Assembly (NCBI GenBank): GCA_021772835.1
Contig: JAJFLE010000015.1
Span: 1 to 49,444, forward strand
Direction: 5' to 3'
Length of the DNA stretch: 49,444 nt
Source of the DNA: Mariprofundus sp.
GTDB taxonomy: Bacteria > Pseudomonadota > Zetaproteobacteria > Mariprofundales > Mariprofundaceae
Below the pieces are notes generated by a model. That model searched no databases. It was not told the origin of the DNA and was given only the letters and a program-made list of their open reading frames with translations. Shown here in pieces: positions 24,156 through 33,003 of this stretch (positions within the stretch are counted from its first letter, which is position 1; every line of letters starts with the position of its first letter). Position numbers and translations under genes: made by a program.

Positions 24156-24638
24156 TTAATGTACAGCGGAAACGTAGTAGCTGCGTTGTTTTCCGGCAAT
24201 ATCTATTTCAAACTCATCCCCAACCACTTTGCCAAGCAAAATTCGTCCAAGCGGTGATTTGAGCGTAATTACCGTAACTTCAATCTCACCATAATGAACC
24301 TTCAAACCACCGGCTTGTGCAGCAAACCACACCACCTGATGCTCTGCCGCATCGTTAACCAGTTCAACCAATGAAGACATAGCGACCACAGCCGTTGGTT
24401 CAGCAAGCTCAAGAGCTTTAAACCAGATCTGAGAACGCTCTATCTCCAGCAGTCGAATGCCCTGCCCTTGTGCCAGATATGAAGCTTCCAGCCCCATCGT
24501 TTCATATTTGCTTGAACCCAGGCAATCCGCATGCGTCGCTGTATCGTGTGCCATCGCAACAGCCTGCTCAAGCACTGACAAATCAGCGTCGAGTTGCTCA
24601 ACAATCAAGGCCAGAATTTCAGACTTATCAATATTCAT
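24156..24638 (-). CDS. GreA/GreB-like transcription elongation factor domain protein
   Basis: A 160-residue protein with a GreA/GreB C-terminal-like domain at about 100-158: EIEVTVITLKSPLGRILLGKVVGDEFEI (in part). The N-terminal region has a short helical hairpin carrying THADCLGSSKYETMGLEASYL (part), a motif shared with atypical GreA/B relatives. It lacks the full basic coiled coil of GreA. It may bind the RNA polymerase secondary channel, but that is inferred. It is monocistronic or loosely linked to the next minus-strand genes. Confidence 0.72.
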   Translation of the reverse strand: MNIDKSEILALIVEQLDADLSVLEQAVAMAHDTATHADCLGSSKYETMGLEASYLAQGQGIRLLEIERSQIWFKALELAEPTAVVAMSSLVELVNDAAEHQVVWFAAQAGGLKVHYGEIEVTVITLKSPLGRILLGKVVGDEFEIDIAGKQRSYYVSAVH

Positions 24639-24813
24639 GACTGATCCTATAAGCGGCAGATATAGATCCTCGGGCAGGATGGCAGTTAAAACTGCTCTTC
24701 AGTATCCATTGAACGTGAAGCAGTCGGGATGGCCTTACAGACCCGTGCAGATAATCATGGCAGCCAATGAGGAAAATTCAATCATCTGTACTGCCGCACT
24801 CTTTATTCTCGCC

Positions 24814-25353
24814 TCAGCCTGCTGGCGCATCATCCGTATTCGTTGGTGCACCTATCGGCTGATTTTCGCCATCCTCTTCTTGGTCATCGGCTGGGGCTTC
24901 CGACTCTTTTGCATCAAAAGCTTCCGGATTAAAAGTCATGACAAATTGAAGATAGCGCGCAGGAAGGTTAAGGCTTTGCCTGTTCATATGCATATTCATC
25001 GTAGTTCTCAGTTTATATGCCATATCACTATTAGCATTTATGGCTGTCATATCCACACAGGAGGCAAGAGCCTGATTCTCTGCTGCAAGCACTTCTGCCC
25101 CTGTCAGCTTAACATCTCTGATTCTCAAGTGTCTCTCACCATTGAGAAAGTGGCCAATTCGCCATACGACATGTGTTCGTGTTATATATATCTTTCGGCG
25201 CATTTTATGTTTCATGGCCATAATTTCAGCTCTGTACTGTTTAATCAGGAAGTCTCGCTGCATTCTCATCGACAGTTCAGCTTTGCTTACCGCTTTGTAG
25301 ATGACCGCATATGGCACTGGTCGTGCGTTTTCATCTTGTTCAATCTGTATCAT
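24814..25353 (-). CDS. Conserved-looking hypothetical protein, unknown
   Basis: A 179-residue soluble protein I do not recognise. The N-terminal half is rich in Met, Arg and Lys (AELSMRMQRDFLIKQYRAEI) with a beta-strand-like middle (KIYITRTHVVWRIGHFLNGERHL) and an acidic disordered C-terminus (DDQEEDGENQ). GAGAG precedes the ATG. A 337-codon frame runs opposite over this region and greA/B, but its composition is poor, so I prefer this one. It lies 70 bp downstream of the DEAD-box helicase on the same strand. Confidence 0.55.
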   Translation of the reverse strand: MIQIEQDENARPVPYAVIYKAVSKAELSMRMQRDFLIKQYRAEIMAMKHKMRRKIYITRTHVVWRIGHFLNGERHLRIRDVKLTGAEVLAAENQALASCVDMTAINANSDMAYKLRTTMNMHMNRQSLNLPARYLQFVMTFNPEAFDAKESEAPADDQEEDGENQPIGAPTNTDDAPAG

Positions 25354-25422
25354 TATAAATGGCTCTCACTCAGGCATTTATCGGGATTTAACAGCATGTT
25401 CTTCTCCTCCCGCGCCTCGCTC

Positions 25423-26670
25423 TTACTTCTTTCGCTTTTTCGATTTTTTGCCCTTAGCACCCAACCATGACTCATGCTCAGCCACCAGATCCAGTAATTC
25501 CTGAGCGGCTTTCTCCGGGGTTCTGATGATTTCAGCATAACCTTCTTTGCTTACCTTGATTATATCAATGGGTTTTGTGATGAAAGTCTGAATCTCCTCG
25601 AGCAGAGGCTTCTCTTCCAAGCTGCAGTAGGAGATAGCCTCTCCCAGCTTAAGACCACGCCCTGTACGGCCCACACGATGCACGTAATTCTCTACTTTCT
25701 CAGGCAAATCATAATTGATCACATAATCAACATCGGGCACATCAATGCCACGCGCACTGATATCTGTGGCAATGAGCACGCGGCAAGTCCCATTGCGAAA
25801 AGCGTGCATGGCTTCTGTACGCTCATTCTGATCCTTATCACCATGAAGGCTCACAGCAGCAATACCAGCCCTGTCCATCGCCTTGTTGACACGCTCAGCG
25901 CGCACCTTGGTACGCACAAACACGATCACCTTGCTATCGGGATGATCGTGAAGAAAACGATCAAGGAAAAAACGTTTATCGTCCAGCTCGACAAACATGA
26001 CAAAGTGGCTGATGTTTTTGGAAATCCGATCTTTCGGCGACACCTGAATGCGTATTGCAGCACTCTTGACCTGCGAATAAGCCAGCTTTTTGATCTCATC
26101 GTTAATTGTGGCTGAAAAGAACAGGGTCTGATGACTGCGCTTGAGCATCTTCTTGATATATTTAATATCCTCAATGAAACCGAGATCCAGCATATGGTCG
26201 GCCTCGTCCAGCACCAGCGTACTGACATAATCCAGTTTGATGGCCTGCTGATTAATCAGATCAAACATACGTCCGGGTGTTGCAATCAGCACGTCAATGC
26301 CATCCTGGAGTTTGGCGATCTGCCTGTCCTGCTCCACCCCGCCATGCAGGGTAAACACCTGCACCTTGGTGTGCCGGGCAATACTCTTGAACACCTCGCC
26401 AATCTGCAGCGCCAACTCGCGTGTCGGCACCATGACTATGCATTTGATGCCACGCGAGCGTTTGCTTGTTTTATAGCGGTGAATTTTATCGATTACAGGA
26501 ATAGCAAAAGCAGCAGTTTTACCTGTACCTGTCTGGGCAATCGCCAGCACATCCTCTCCATCAATAATCGATGGAATGGCCTTGAACTGAATATCAGTCG
26601 GCCGTTTAAAACCGAGTTTGCTCAGGTTCTTTTTAATATCATCAGAAATATAATATTGATCAAACTTCAT
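25423..26670 (-). CDS. DEAD-box RNA helicase (RhlE-like)
   Basis: A 415-residue ATP-dependent RNA helicase. The Q motif GFKRPTDIQ (about 20-28), AQTGTGKT (about 44-51), PTRELALQ, TPGRM, DEAD (about 153-156), SAT, ARGID and HRVGRTGR (about 332-339) are all present. A short basic tail (KGKKSKKRKK) ends the protein and is typical of RNA-binding RhlE-type helicases. It would remodel RNA duplexes in ribosome assembly, mRNA decay or cold response. The yaeQ stop is 2 bp upstream, so the two genes are probably cotranscribed. Confidence 0.93.
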   Translation of the reverse strand: MKFDQYYISDDIKKNLSKLGFKRPTDIQFKAIPSIIDGEDVLAIAQTGTGKTAAFAIPVIDKIHRYKTSKRSRGIKCIVMVPTRELALQIGEVFKSIARHTKVQVFTLHGGVEQDRQIAKLQDGIDVLIATPGRMFDLINQQAIKLDYVSTLVLDEADHMLDLGFIEDIKYIKKMLKRSHQTLFFSATINDEIKKLAYSQVKSAAIRIQVSPKDRISKNISHFVMFVELDDKRFFLDRFLHDHPDSKVIVFVRTKVRAERVNKAMDRAGIAAVSLHGDKDQNERTEAMHAFRNGTCRVLIATDISARGIDVPDVDYVINYDLPEKVENYVHRVGRTGRGLKLGEAISYCSLEEKPLLEEIQTFITKPIDIIKVSKEGYAEIIRTPEKAAQELLDLVAEHESWLGAKGKKSKKRKK

Positions 26671-26672
26671 AA

Positions 26673-27224
26673 TTAACCCTGTTTGGCGCTTTTCCAGACT
26701 TCCGGTGTTATCTCAATCGCACTGTCACCATCGCTGAACCATAACTGAGCATCCTCAATGGTGCACTGCAAACGCATAGAACGCTCTGCCATCTGTCCAA
26801 TGGCCTTCACTGACTCGTCGGCCAGATTGAATATACTGAGGTTATTAAAACGCTCAAGTTTACTTTTGTTTTGCTCCCACCAGGCCCTGGCACTGCTCTG
26901 CTGGTAGGTGTAAACCATCACCTTTCGGGATCGGCCACACGCCTTTCGGATCCGCTTTTCATCTGGCTGTCCCAAATCTATCCACACTTCGATCTCATCG
27001 CTTAAACTCTTCTGCCAGATATCCGGCTCATTTTCAGCACTCAACCCTTTGCAAAATTGCAACCCTTCGTTGGCATGCAATGCAAATGCCAGCAAACGAA
27101 CCATCATACGCTCATCATTTTCAGATGGGTGGCGCGCGATAGTCAGCTGGTGTTCCTCATAATAATGCCGATCCATGTCGGTGATCTGGATGTCTGCTTT
27201 GAAAATAGTTGATTTTATTGCCAT
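26673..27224 (-). CDS. yaeQ: YaeQ family protein
   Basis: A 183-residue member of the YaeQ family, a PD-(D/E)xK-nuclease-like fold. It opens with the hallmark MAIKSTIFKADIQITDMDRHYY and has HPSENDERMMVRLLAFALHA (in part), the EVWIDLGQPDEKRIRKACGRS region and the conserved ending with QLWFSDGD. E. coli YaeQ is about 181 residues. Its biological role is unsettled; the nuclease-like active site appears retained. It is 2 bp from the helicase gene. Confidence 0.93.
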   Translation of the reverse strand: MAIKSTIFKADIQITDMDRHYYEEHQLTIARHPSENDERMMVRLLAFALHANEGLQFCKGLSAENEPDIWQKSLSDEIEVWIDLGQPDEKRIRKACGRSRKVMVYTYQQSSARAWWEQNKSKLERFNNLSIFNLADESVKAIGQMAERSMRLQCTIEDAQLWFSDGDSAIEITPEVWKSAKQG

Positions 27225-27407
27225 GCGCGCTTCTATGACACATGCACAGATCAGGCAAGAAGAATAGCTTGTCGACCACAGTCGCGCTCGTGTTGAGTCA
27301 TCCCTCTAGCCCGAGCCAGAGCACATCATTTCATTGAGGATTCATGATTGTACTGTCAGAAAGCGTGCCCTGATCAATCCGACTGAAAGCGGCACCAGGA
27401 GAAAGAC

Positions 27408-27737
27408 ATGGACATAGCCTTGATTGCAAATATTTATCTGGTTTCTGCGGGCATACTTGCCCTGTTAATTCTATTCATGACATTTGAATCAGGATATCTC
27501 AAGCTTCTGGCGGCATTGGCTGTGCTACTATTTGCTACGCCACTGCTCATCTCACTGTTAGGCAACAGTCTGGGATGGTTTGATGTGTATACCATTGAGA
27601 TTGTGACCCTGCGTCAGGGCGCACTGAGCATGTTCATTGCGGCAAGTTACGGACTGATGTCTGGCGTAATCCTAAACAGTATCAAGAAATCTTTAATCCA
27701 TCAATTCCGCAGCAAAAAAGCGGCAGCTGAAGAATAA
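27408..27737 (+). CDS. Small three-helix membrane protein, unknown
   Basis: A 109-residue inner-membrane protein with three hydrophobic segments (about 5-25, 31-52 and 70-92) and a basic C-terminal tail (KKSLIHQFRSKKAAAEE). The ATG follows a good AGGAGA site. It is convergent with nusB, leaving 7 bp between stop codons. No domain is recognised. The 183 bp before it show no identifiable operator. Confidence 0.7.
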   Translation: MDIALIANIYLVSAGILALLILFMTFESGYLKLLAALAVLLFATPLLISLLGNSLGWFDVYTIEIVTLRQGALSMFIAASYGLMSGVILNSIKKSLIHQFRSKKAAAEE

Positions 27738-27744
27738 TCAGACT

Positions 27745-28179
27745 CTATTTTTTACCAATTTCCGCCGGTCGCAGCTGTTTAGCCAGGTTATCCAACACAC
27801 CATTAATAAATCCGCGCGGTGGTTCACCTGCATAATCACGGGTCAATTCCAAAGCTTCGTTGATAATGACCCTATAAGGAATTTCGAGACGATTCTGCAT
27901 CTCCCAGAGGGACAACCTGATGACATTAATCTCAATCTGAGCCACTGAACGCAAGCTTCTGCCGCGCACGGCAGTTTTGATGATTTCATCGAGTGCATCG
28001 ACATGATCGGTGACACCATACACCAGTTCACGCAGGTAGTTTTCATCCTGATCTTCGCGCTCTTCATGTTGCAAGCGGCCTGCGATCAGATCAGGAATCA
28101 TAGCCCCGTCCTTATCGGAAGAACCCCATGCATAGAGTGTTTCCAGCGCCGATTCGCGTGCCATATGACGGTTTGCCAT
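27745..28179 (-). CDS. nusB: Transcription antitermination factor NusB
   Basis: NusB binds boxA RNA with NusE (S10) and supports rRNA antitermination. The 144-residue all-helical protein has RESALETLYAWGSSD (about 8-22), the AVRGRSLRSVAQIEINVIRLSLWEM core (part; about 75-95) and the ending IINEALELTRDYAGEPPRGFINGVLDNLAKQL (part). Length fits the family. Its ATG overlaps the ribH stop by one base. nusB at the end of a riboflavin gene set is a common proteobacterial order. Confidence 0.95.
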   Translation of the reverse strand: MANRHMARESALETLYAWGSSDKDGAMIPDLIAGRLQHEEREDQDENYLRELVYGVTDHVDALDEIIKTAVRGRSLRSVAQIEINVIRLSLWEMQNRLEIPYRVIINEALELTRDYAGEPPRGFINGVLDNLAKQLRPAEIGKK

Positions 28180-28670
28180 TAAATCTCCTGAGCCTGTTCA
28201 AGTGCCTGAAGCTGCCTGACCACTTCCACTGCTGTCAAAGCGGCCTCTTCACCTTTATGCCCGTGTGCACCACCGACACGGTCCAGTGCCTGCTCGTGCG
28301 TCTCCACAGTCAAGACACCATTGCCGACACCAACATCACCACGCTGGGCGACTTTTCCAATCGCATCCATCGCACCCTGACACACATAATCAAAATGCGC
28401 AGTATCGCCGCGTATCACACAGCCCAGGCACACCACTGCATCAAAGCGCCCTGTATCTGCCATTTTCACTGCAATTGTACCGATCTCGAATGCACCCGGC
28501 ACATGCACAATCGTCATATCACTATCCGCGCAGCCATGTTCTTTCAATGCGGAAACGGCACCGGCCAGCAACGCTTCGGTGATGTCATTATTAAAACGGC
28601 TTACTACGATGCCTACCGTCAAACCCGTAGCATCAACATTACCCGCCAGGTGTGGTGCATCCAGACTCAT
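28179..28670 (-). CDS. ribH: 6,7-dimethyl-8-ribityllumazine synthase
   Basis: Lumazine synthase condenses the ribitylamino-pyrimidine with dihydroxybutanone phosphate. The 163 residues include VSRFNNDITEALLAGAVSAL (part; about 24-45), VPGAFEIG (about 57-64), VCLGCVIRGDTAHFDYVC (about 82-99, with the catalytic His) and GVLTVETHEQALDR. It overlaps ribBA by four bases upstream and nusB by one base downstream. Active-site residues are intact. Confidence 0.96.
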   Translation of the reverse strand: MSLDAPHLAGNVDATGLTVGIVVSRFNNDITEALLAGAVSALKEHGCADSDMTIVHVPGAFEIGTIAVKMADTGRFDAVVCLGCVIRGDTAHFDYVCQGAMDAIGKVAQRGDVGVGNGVLTVETHEQALDRVGGAHGHKGEEAALTAVEVVRQLQALEQAQEI

Positions 28671-29881
28671 GATTCTTCACCTTTCACATGCATCATATGC
28701 CCCATCTTTTCACGTTTGGTGGTCAGATAGGCGATATTGTCTTCATGTTCACCCACCTGCAGCTGAACACGCTCACTGACTTCCAGGCCGTAACCATCAA
28801 GTGCGATAATCTTTTTCGGGTTATTGGTCAAAAGTCTCAGACGGCGCAGGCCGATATTTCTCAGAATCTGGGCACCTATACCGTAATCACGCAGATCCGC
28901 CTTGAAACCAAGCTTCTCATTGGCCGAGACCGTATCATGGCCCGCATCCTGTAACTCATAAGCTTTGAGTTTATTGAGCAAGCCGATGCCGCGCCCTTCC
29001 TGACGCAAGTAGAGAATCACCCCTTCACCTGCTTCCGCCACCTGCCGCATGGCAGCGTGCAGCTGGGAACCACAATCACAACGGCGCGAGGTAAACACAT
29101 CTCCGGTCAGGCATTCTGAATGCACACGCACCAAGCATGGGCGCTCAGCATCCGGTGTACCCATCACCAATGCAACATGTTCGGCCTGATCTACCGCATT
29201 GGTAAAGCCGACCATACGGAATTCGCCGAATTCGGTTGGCATACGCACGTCAACTTCACGTTTAACCAGTGAATCGTGCTGCAGGCGGTGACTGATCACA
29301 TCGGCAATCGTACCAACTTTCAGATTATGTTTTTTAGCAAAGACTTTCAGCTCAGGCATACGTGCCATGGTGCCGTCTTCATTCATGATTTCACAGATGA
29401 CACCGGCAGGTTTTAGCCCTGCCAGACGTGCCAGATCAATACTGGCCTCAGTATGTCCTGCTCGTACAAGCAAACCGCCATCGCGGCCCACCAGCGGAAA
29501 CACATGACCCGGCGTATGAATATCTGCAGGAGTAACATCATTGGCAATCGCTGTGCGAATCGTGTGAGCACGATCATAAGCGGAAATGCCTGTGGTCACG
29601 CCTTCAGCAGCTTCAATAGAGATAGTGAAATTGGTTTTGAACTTGGAATTGGTATTCGACACCATCAATGGCAGCTGAAGCTGATCAGTGTGCTCCTGTG
29701 TCATAGCCAGGCAGATCAGGCCACGCCCGTGTGTTGCCATGAAATTAATGGCTTCCGGTGTCACCCACTCCGCCGCCATGACCAGATCGCCTTCGTTCTC
29801 ACGATCTTCATCATCGGCCAAAATGATCATGCGACCTGCGCGCAGCTCTTCAAGCAGTTCTTCAGTTGTTGCCAAACTCAT
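28667..29881 (-). CDS. ribBA: Bifunctional DHBP synthase / GTP cyclohydrolase II
   Basis: It makes both riboflavin precursors: dihydroxybutanone phosphate from ribulose-5-P, and the pyrimidine from GTP. Residues 1-205 are RibB ([12 protein letters not shown] at about 23-34, [13 protein letters not shown]). Residues 206-404 are RibA, with zinc ligands [14 protein letters not shown], the RQEGRGIGL motif and [16 protein letters not shown]. Both halves look active, in contrast with the many RibBA fusions with a decayed RibA part. An AAGGAG site precedes the ATG. It sits between ribE (148 bp upstream) and ribH. Confidence 0.96.
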   Translation of the reverse strand: MSLATTEELLEELRAGRMIILADDEDRENEGDLVMAAEWVTPEAINFMATHGRGLICLAMTQEHTDQLQLPLMVSNTNSKFKTNFTISIEAAEGVTTGISAYDRAHTIRTAIANDVTPADIHTPGHVFPLVGRDGGLLVRAGHTEASIDLARLAGLKPAGVICEIMNEDGTMARMPELKVFAKKHNLKVGTIADVISHRLQHDSLVKREVDVRMPTEFGEFRMVGFTNAVDQAEHVALVMGTPDAERPCLVRVHSECLTGDVFTSRRCDCGSQLHAAMRQVAEAGEGVILYLRQEGRGIGLLNKLKAYELQDAGHDTVSANEKLGFKADLRDYGIGAQILRNIGLRRLRLLTNNPKKIIALDGYGLEVSERVQLQVGEHEDNIAYLTTKREKMGHMMHVKGEES

Positions 29882-30029
29882 GATTGCTCCTTCGATACTG
29901 ATTTATTGCCATCCTGGCAAAAATCAGGGCGCAGACACAAAAACGCGGTTTTGCGCCTGCTCACAAACTGGTCGCTAACGCTCCCGGTTTGGCGACCCGT
30001 CCATAGGCCACTCGGTAGTACTGAATGAA
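29882..30029 (-). promoter_or_regulatory. Structured spacer between ribE and ribBA
   Basis: On the minus strand three stem-loops can form in 148 bp: GGTCGC/GCGACC (29970-29975 with 29992-29997), GGCGCA/TGCGCC (29928-29933 with 29952-29957) and TTGCCA/TGGCAA (29906-29911 with 29915-29920). The last is just upstream of the ribosome-binding site. It does not match the FMN riboswitch. It may be an mRNA processing or attenuation element, but no T-run follows. Confidence 0.4.
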
Positions 30030-30638
30030 TCATTCAAACTCCCCGTCAGAAAATTGCATAAGCCGCTCTACATAACGGCCATACATGTCGGTTTCAATGT
30101 TTACTTCAGCGCCAGATTCAAGCGCGCCTAAATTTGTGTGCGACAAGGTATGGGGAATCAGGTTGACGGTAAAGTCGCAGCCGTCGACAAGATTAACAGT
30201 CAGGCTTACCCCGTTGATTACAACGGATCCCTTCACAACCACATATCGCGCCTGCGACTCAGGCAGTGTGAACCTGAATTCGCGATGTTCACCTACGGCT
30301 TTCACAGATTTCACCACAGCAACACCATCAACATGGCCGGTCACCATATGACCGCCGAGAGCATCACCCATACGCAGAGCGGGCTCCAGATTAACCACAT
30401 CACCCTCTAAGGCATGTGAAAAACGGGTCAGATTCAGCGTTTCCTGCGACAGCGTGGCAGCAAAGGTTGCCACATCCGGGAATGCGGTAATGGTCAGGCA
30501 GCAGCCGTTGCAGGCAACCGAGTCGCCTAACTGCCAGCTCGCCATATCCAGAGCGGTGGTGAATGTCATGTGGGTTTGCTCAGGTTCGCGCTGAATACTC
30601 GCAATGCTGCCAACGTCCTGAATGATTCCGGTGAACAT
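30030..30638 (-). CDS. ribE: Riboflavin synthase, alpha subunit
   Basis: This enzyme dismutates two lumazines to riboflavin. The 202 residues form two related beta-barrels; the first begins MFTGIIQDVGSI and holds LGDSVACNGCCLTI (about 38-51), and the second begins GGHMVTGHVDG (about 95-105) and holds KGSVVINGVSLTVN. The C-terminus (YGRYVERL) is the trimer helix. It is the first visible gene of the ribE-ribBA-ribH-nusB set. ribD is not in the window. Confidence 0.95.
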   Translation of the reverse strand: MFTGIIQDVGSIASIQREPEQTHMTFTTALDMASWQLGDSVACNGCCLTITAFPDVATFAATLSQETLNLTRFSHALEGDVVNLEPALRMGDALGGHMVTGHVDGVAVVKSVKAVGEHREFRFTLPESQARYVVVKGSVVINGVSLTVNLVDGCDFTVNLIPHTLSHTNLGALESGAEVNIETDMYGRYVERLMQFSDGEFE

Positions 30639-30703
30639 GCGCGCATCTTAGCGTATTTCCCTGCTGATTCCATCGAATCGGTTTGTATGGATAATCAGCA
30701 GCT

Positions 30704-32509
30704 ATGAAACGTGCCCACCACATCCTCAAATCAGTTTTCGGTTACGAACGTTTCCGTCACCATCAGGCAGACATTATCGAAGCCCTTATCAATGGGCACG
30801 ATGTACTGACGCTGATGCCAACCGGTGGCGGAAAATCAATCTGCTACCAGATTCCTGCGCTCGTTCGAAAAGGCACCGGCATTGTCGTTTCACCGCTGAT
30901 TGCACTGATGCAGGATCAGGTTGATGCCATGAATCAGCTCGGCATTCGCGCCGCATTCCTCAATTCCACACTCTCTGTAGCTGAACAGCGTGAGATCGAA
31001 CTGCTGCTGCGAGCCGGTGAACTGGATATTCTCTATCTCGCCCCCGAACGACTGCTCAGTCCGTCCACGCTGTCGTTGCTTGAGTTCACCCCAATTGCCC
31101 TCTTTGCCATTGATGAAGCGCACTGTGTATCTCAATGGGGACACGATTTCCGTAAAGAGTATCAGCAACTGTCCATATTACATGAACGTTTCCCCGCTGT
31201 GCCACGCATTGCCCTCACCGCCACAGCCGATGCACGCACGCGCTCTGAAATCATCGAACAGCTGGCATTAGGCCAGGCATCTGTTTTTGTTAACAGCTTC
31301 GATCGTCCTAATATTCATTATGCTATCAACGAGAGCGGCAACAGTCGCGATGAGCTGTGGTCATTTCTTACGGAGAACCACGCCCAGGACGCAGGCATCA
31401 TTTACTGCCAGACTCGTAAAGGTGTGGATACGATTGCCCAGTGGCTAAGCAAAAAGGGACGCATTGCTCTGCCCTATCATGCGGGCCTGAATCAGGCAGT
31501 CAGGCAGAACAATCAGCAGCGCTTCCTGCGCGAAGATAGCCTGATCATCGTGGCCACTATCGCTTTTGGCATGGGCATCGACAAACCCGACGTACGCTTT
31601 GTTGCGCATATGAACCTTCCGAAGAATATCGAGGCCTATTATCAGGAAACCGGCCGTGCAGGGCGAGATGGAAGACCTGCCGATGCCTGGATGAGCTACG
31701 GTTTAAGAGATGTTGTGGGCCTGCGCCTGTTCACAGAAAACAGCGATGCTGAAGAGAAGTTCAAACGCATGATGCACCAGAAAACCGATGCCATGCTGGG
31801 CCTGTGTGAGTTGACCAGTTGCCGTCGCATCGCCCTGCTTGGCTATTTCGGTGAGTATATTGATCAACCCTGCGGCAACTGCGATAACTGCATCAATCCG
31901 CCGGAAACATGGGATGCGACCGTTGCTACCCAGAAAGCTTTATCCTGTGTTTACCGCACCGGCGAGCGTTACGGTGCCCAGTATGTGATTGATGTTCTGG
32001 GCGGCAAAAGTAACGAGCGCATTGAGAACAACAAACACGATAAACTCTCCACTTTCAATATTGGCCATGAGCACACAGCCGTCGAATGGCGCGGCATTTT
32101 CCGCCAATTGATTGCACACGGGTTTCTCGCCACCGATGCAGAAGGATACGGTGTACTCAAACTAACACAAAAGTCATGGCCGCTGCTTAAACGCAGTGTA
32201 ACACCACAAACCGTTATGTTGAGAAAACTGCGCAAGGCAAAAAGTAAAAAGAAGAACGTTTCGGCTTCCGCGTCGGATCTTACTGCTCAGGACCAACAAC
32301 TGTTCGAACAGCTGCGCACCCTGAGAGCTCAACTTGCCAAAGCGCAGAATGTGCCGCCCTACGTCATTTTTCCAGACAAAACCCTCACCGAAATGGCTAT
32401 CGTCAAACCGCACACTCAGGGCCAGATGTTAGACATATCCGGCGTTGGCCAAAGCAAACTCGAGCGTTACGGCCAAGCCTTCCTAAACGAGATCAACAAC
32501 CCAATTTAA
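30704..32509 (+). CDS. recQ: ATP-dependent DNA helicase RecQ
   Basis: A 601-residue 3'-5' DNA helicase for recombination and fork repair. Helicase motifs are MPTGGGKSICYQIPAL (about 39-54), DEAHCVSQWGHDFR (about 139-152), TATAD, and QETGRAGRDG (about 311-320). The zinc module C-x16-C-x2-C-x2-C appears as CELTSCRRIALLGYFGE (part) with CGNCDNC. A winged-helix RQC part and an HRDC domain (about 520-595, QLFEQLRTLRAQLAKAQNVPPYVIF part) complete it. The length and domain order match E. coli RecQ. It is divergent from ribE over 65 bp. Confidence 0.96.
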   Translation: MKRAHHILKSVFGYERFRHHQADIIEALINGHDVLTLMPTGGGKSICYQIPALVRKGTGIVVSPLIALMQDQVDAMNQLGIRAAFLNSTLSVAEQREIELLLRAGELDILYLAPERLLSPSTLSLLEFTPIALFAIDEAHCVSQWGHDFRKEYQQLSILHERFPAVPRIALTATADARTRSEIIEQLALGQASVFVNSFDRPNIHYAINESGNSRDELWSFLTENHAQDAGIIYCQTRKGVDTIAQWLSKKGRIALPYHAGLNQAVRQNNQQRFLREDSLIIVATIAFGMGIDKPDVRFVAHMNLPKNIEAYYQETGRAGRDGRPADAWMSYGLRDVVGLRLFTENSDAEEKFKRMMHQKTDAMLGLCELTSCRRIALLGYFGEYIDQPCGNCDNCINPPETWDATVATQKALSCVYRTGERYGAQYVIDVLGGKSNERIENNKHDKLSTFNIGHEHTAVEWRGIFRQLIAHGFLATDAEGYGVLKLTQKSWPLLKRSVTPQTVMLRKLRKAKSKKKNVSASASDLTAQDQQLFEQLRTLRAQLAKAQNVPPYVIFPDKTLTEMAIVKPHTQGQMLDISGVGQSKLERYGQAFLNEINNPI

Positions 32510-33003
32510 TCGCACCGTTTCGATCAGTAAATTGAACGTTCGTCTATACCCAAATTCAATATCTCTGCGGGTGGTTCAAAGTAAATCGCCTTTCTCGGAC
32601 ATTCATTCCGTCGCCGGGTAACCCTGTCCGTAAAAAATGTTTCTAATTTTGCACAGCAACCTGAATTATTCCTCTGCCATTTCAAACCAGCTTTAAATTC
32701 GGCGGGTAAGAGCAGCCTCCTCAAGGAACTTGTGCACCGGCACAGAGAGAGGACTTCCCCAAGATCGGAAACAGGTTTTAGTGACAGAATTCACACAAGG
32801 AAACAGAGGCCGGGAACCTCCGTGAATATCACTTGGCTACAGAGAGTGATGTGTAAAGCTTGTCTGGATTTCGTGCGCAATGAGATGGAAAAAGACAAAG
32901 ACTGCGGCTACAAACATACATGGACGACATAGTTGTCGTGTTTTTTCCGGAGTGGTTGGTTGCAGCTTCATACCATCATCTATCGGACAGAGCAGGCTTG
33001 ACT
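32510..33003. other. Gene-poor 494-bp gap between recQ and tatD
   Basis: No convincing gene. Two 66-codon frames exist, one on each strand (32524-32724 minus, 32732-32932 plus). The plus one holds CKACLDFVRNEMEKDKDCGYKH, with two Cys pairs, but lacks a good ribosome-binding site and is unrecognised. The region could hold remnants of a lost gene or an untranslated RNA. I see no inverted repeats at its ends that would mark an insertion sequence. Confidence 0.45.

Noticed and set aside
24457-25470. 337-codon plus-strand open frame
   Set aside because: It runs opposite to the GreA/B-like gene, the 24814-25353 gene and the helicase end, has Cys/Ser/His-rich composition without domains, and no ribosome-binding site.
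29882-30029. FMN riboswitch before ribBA
   Set aside because: The conserved FMN-aptamer blocks are absent on the minus strand; only simple hairpins are seen.
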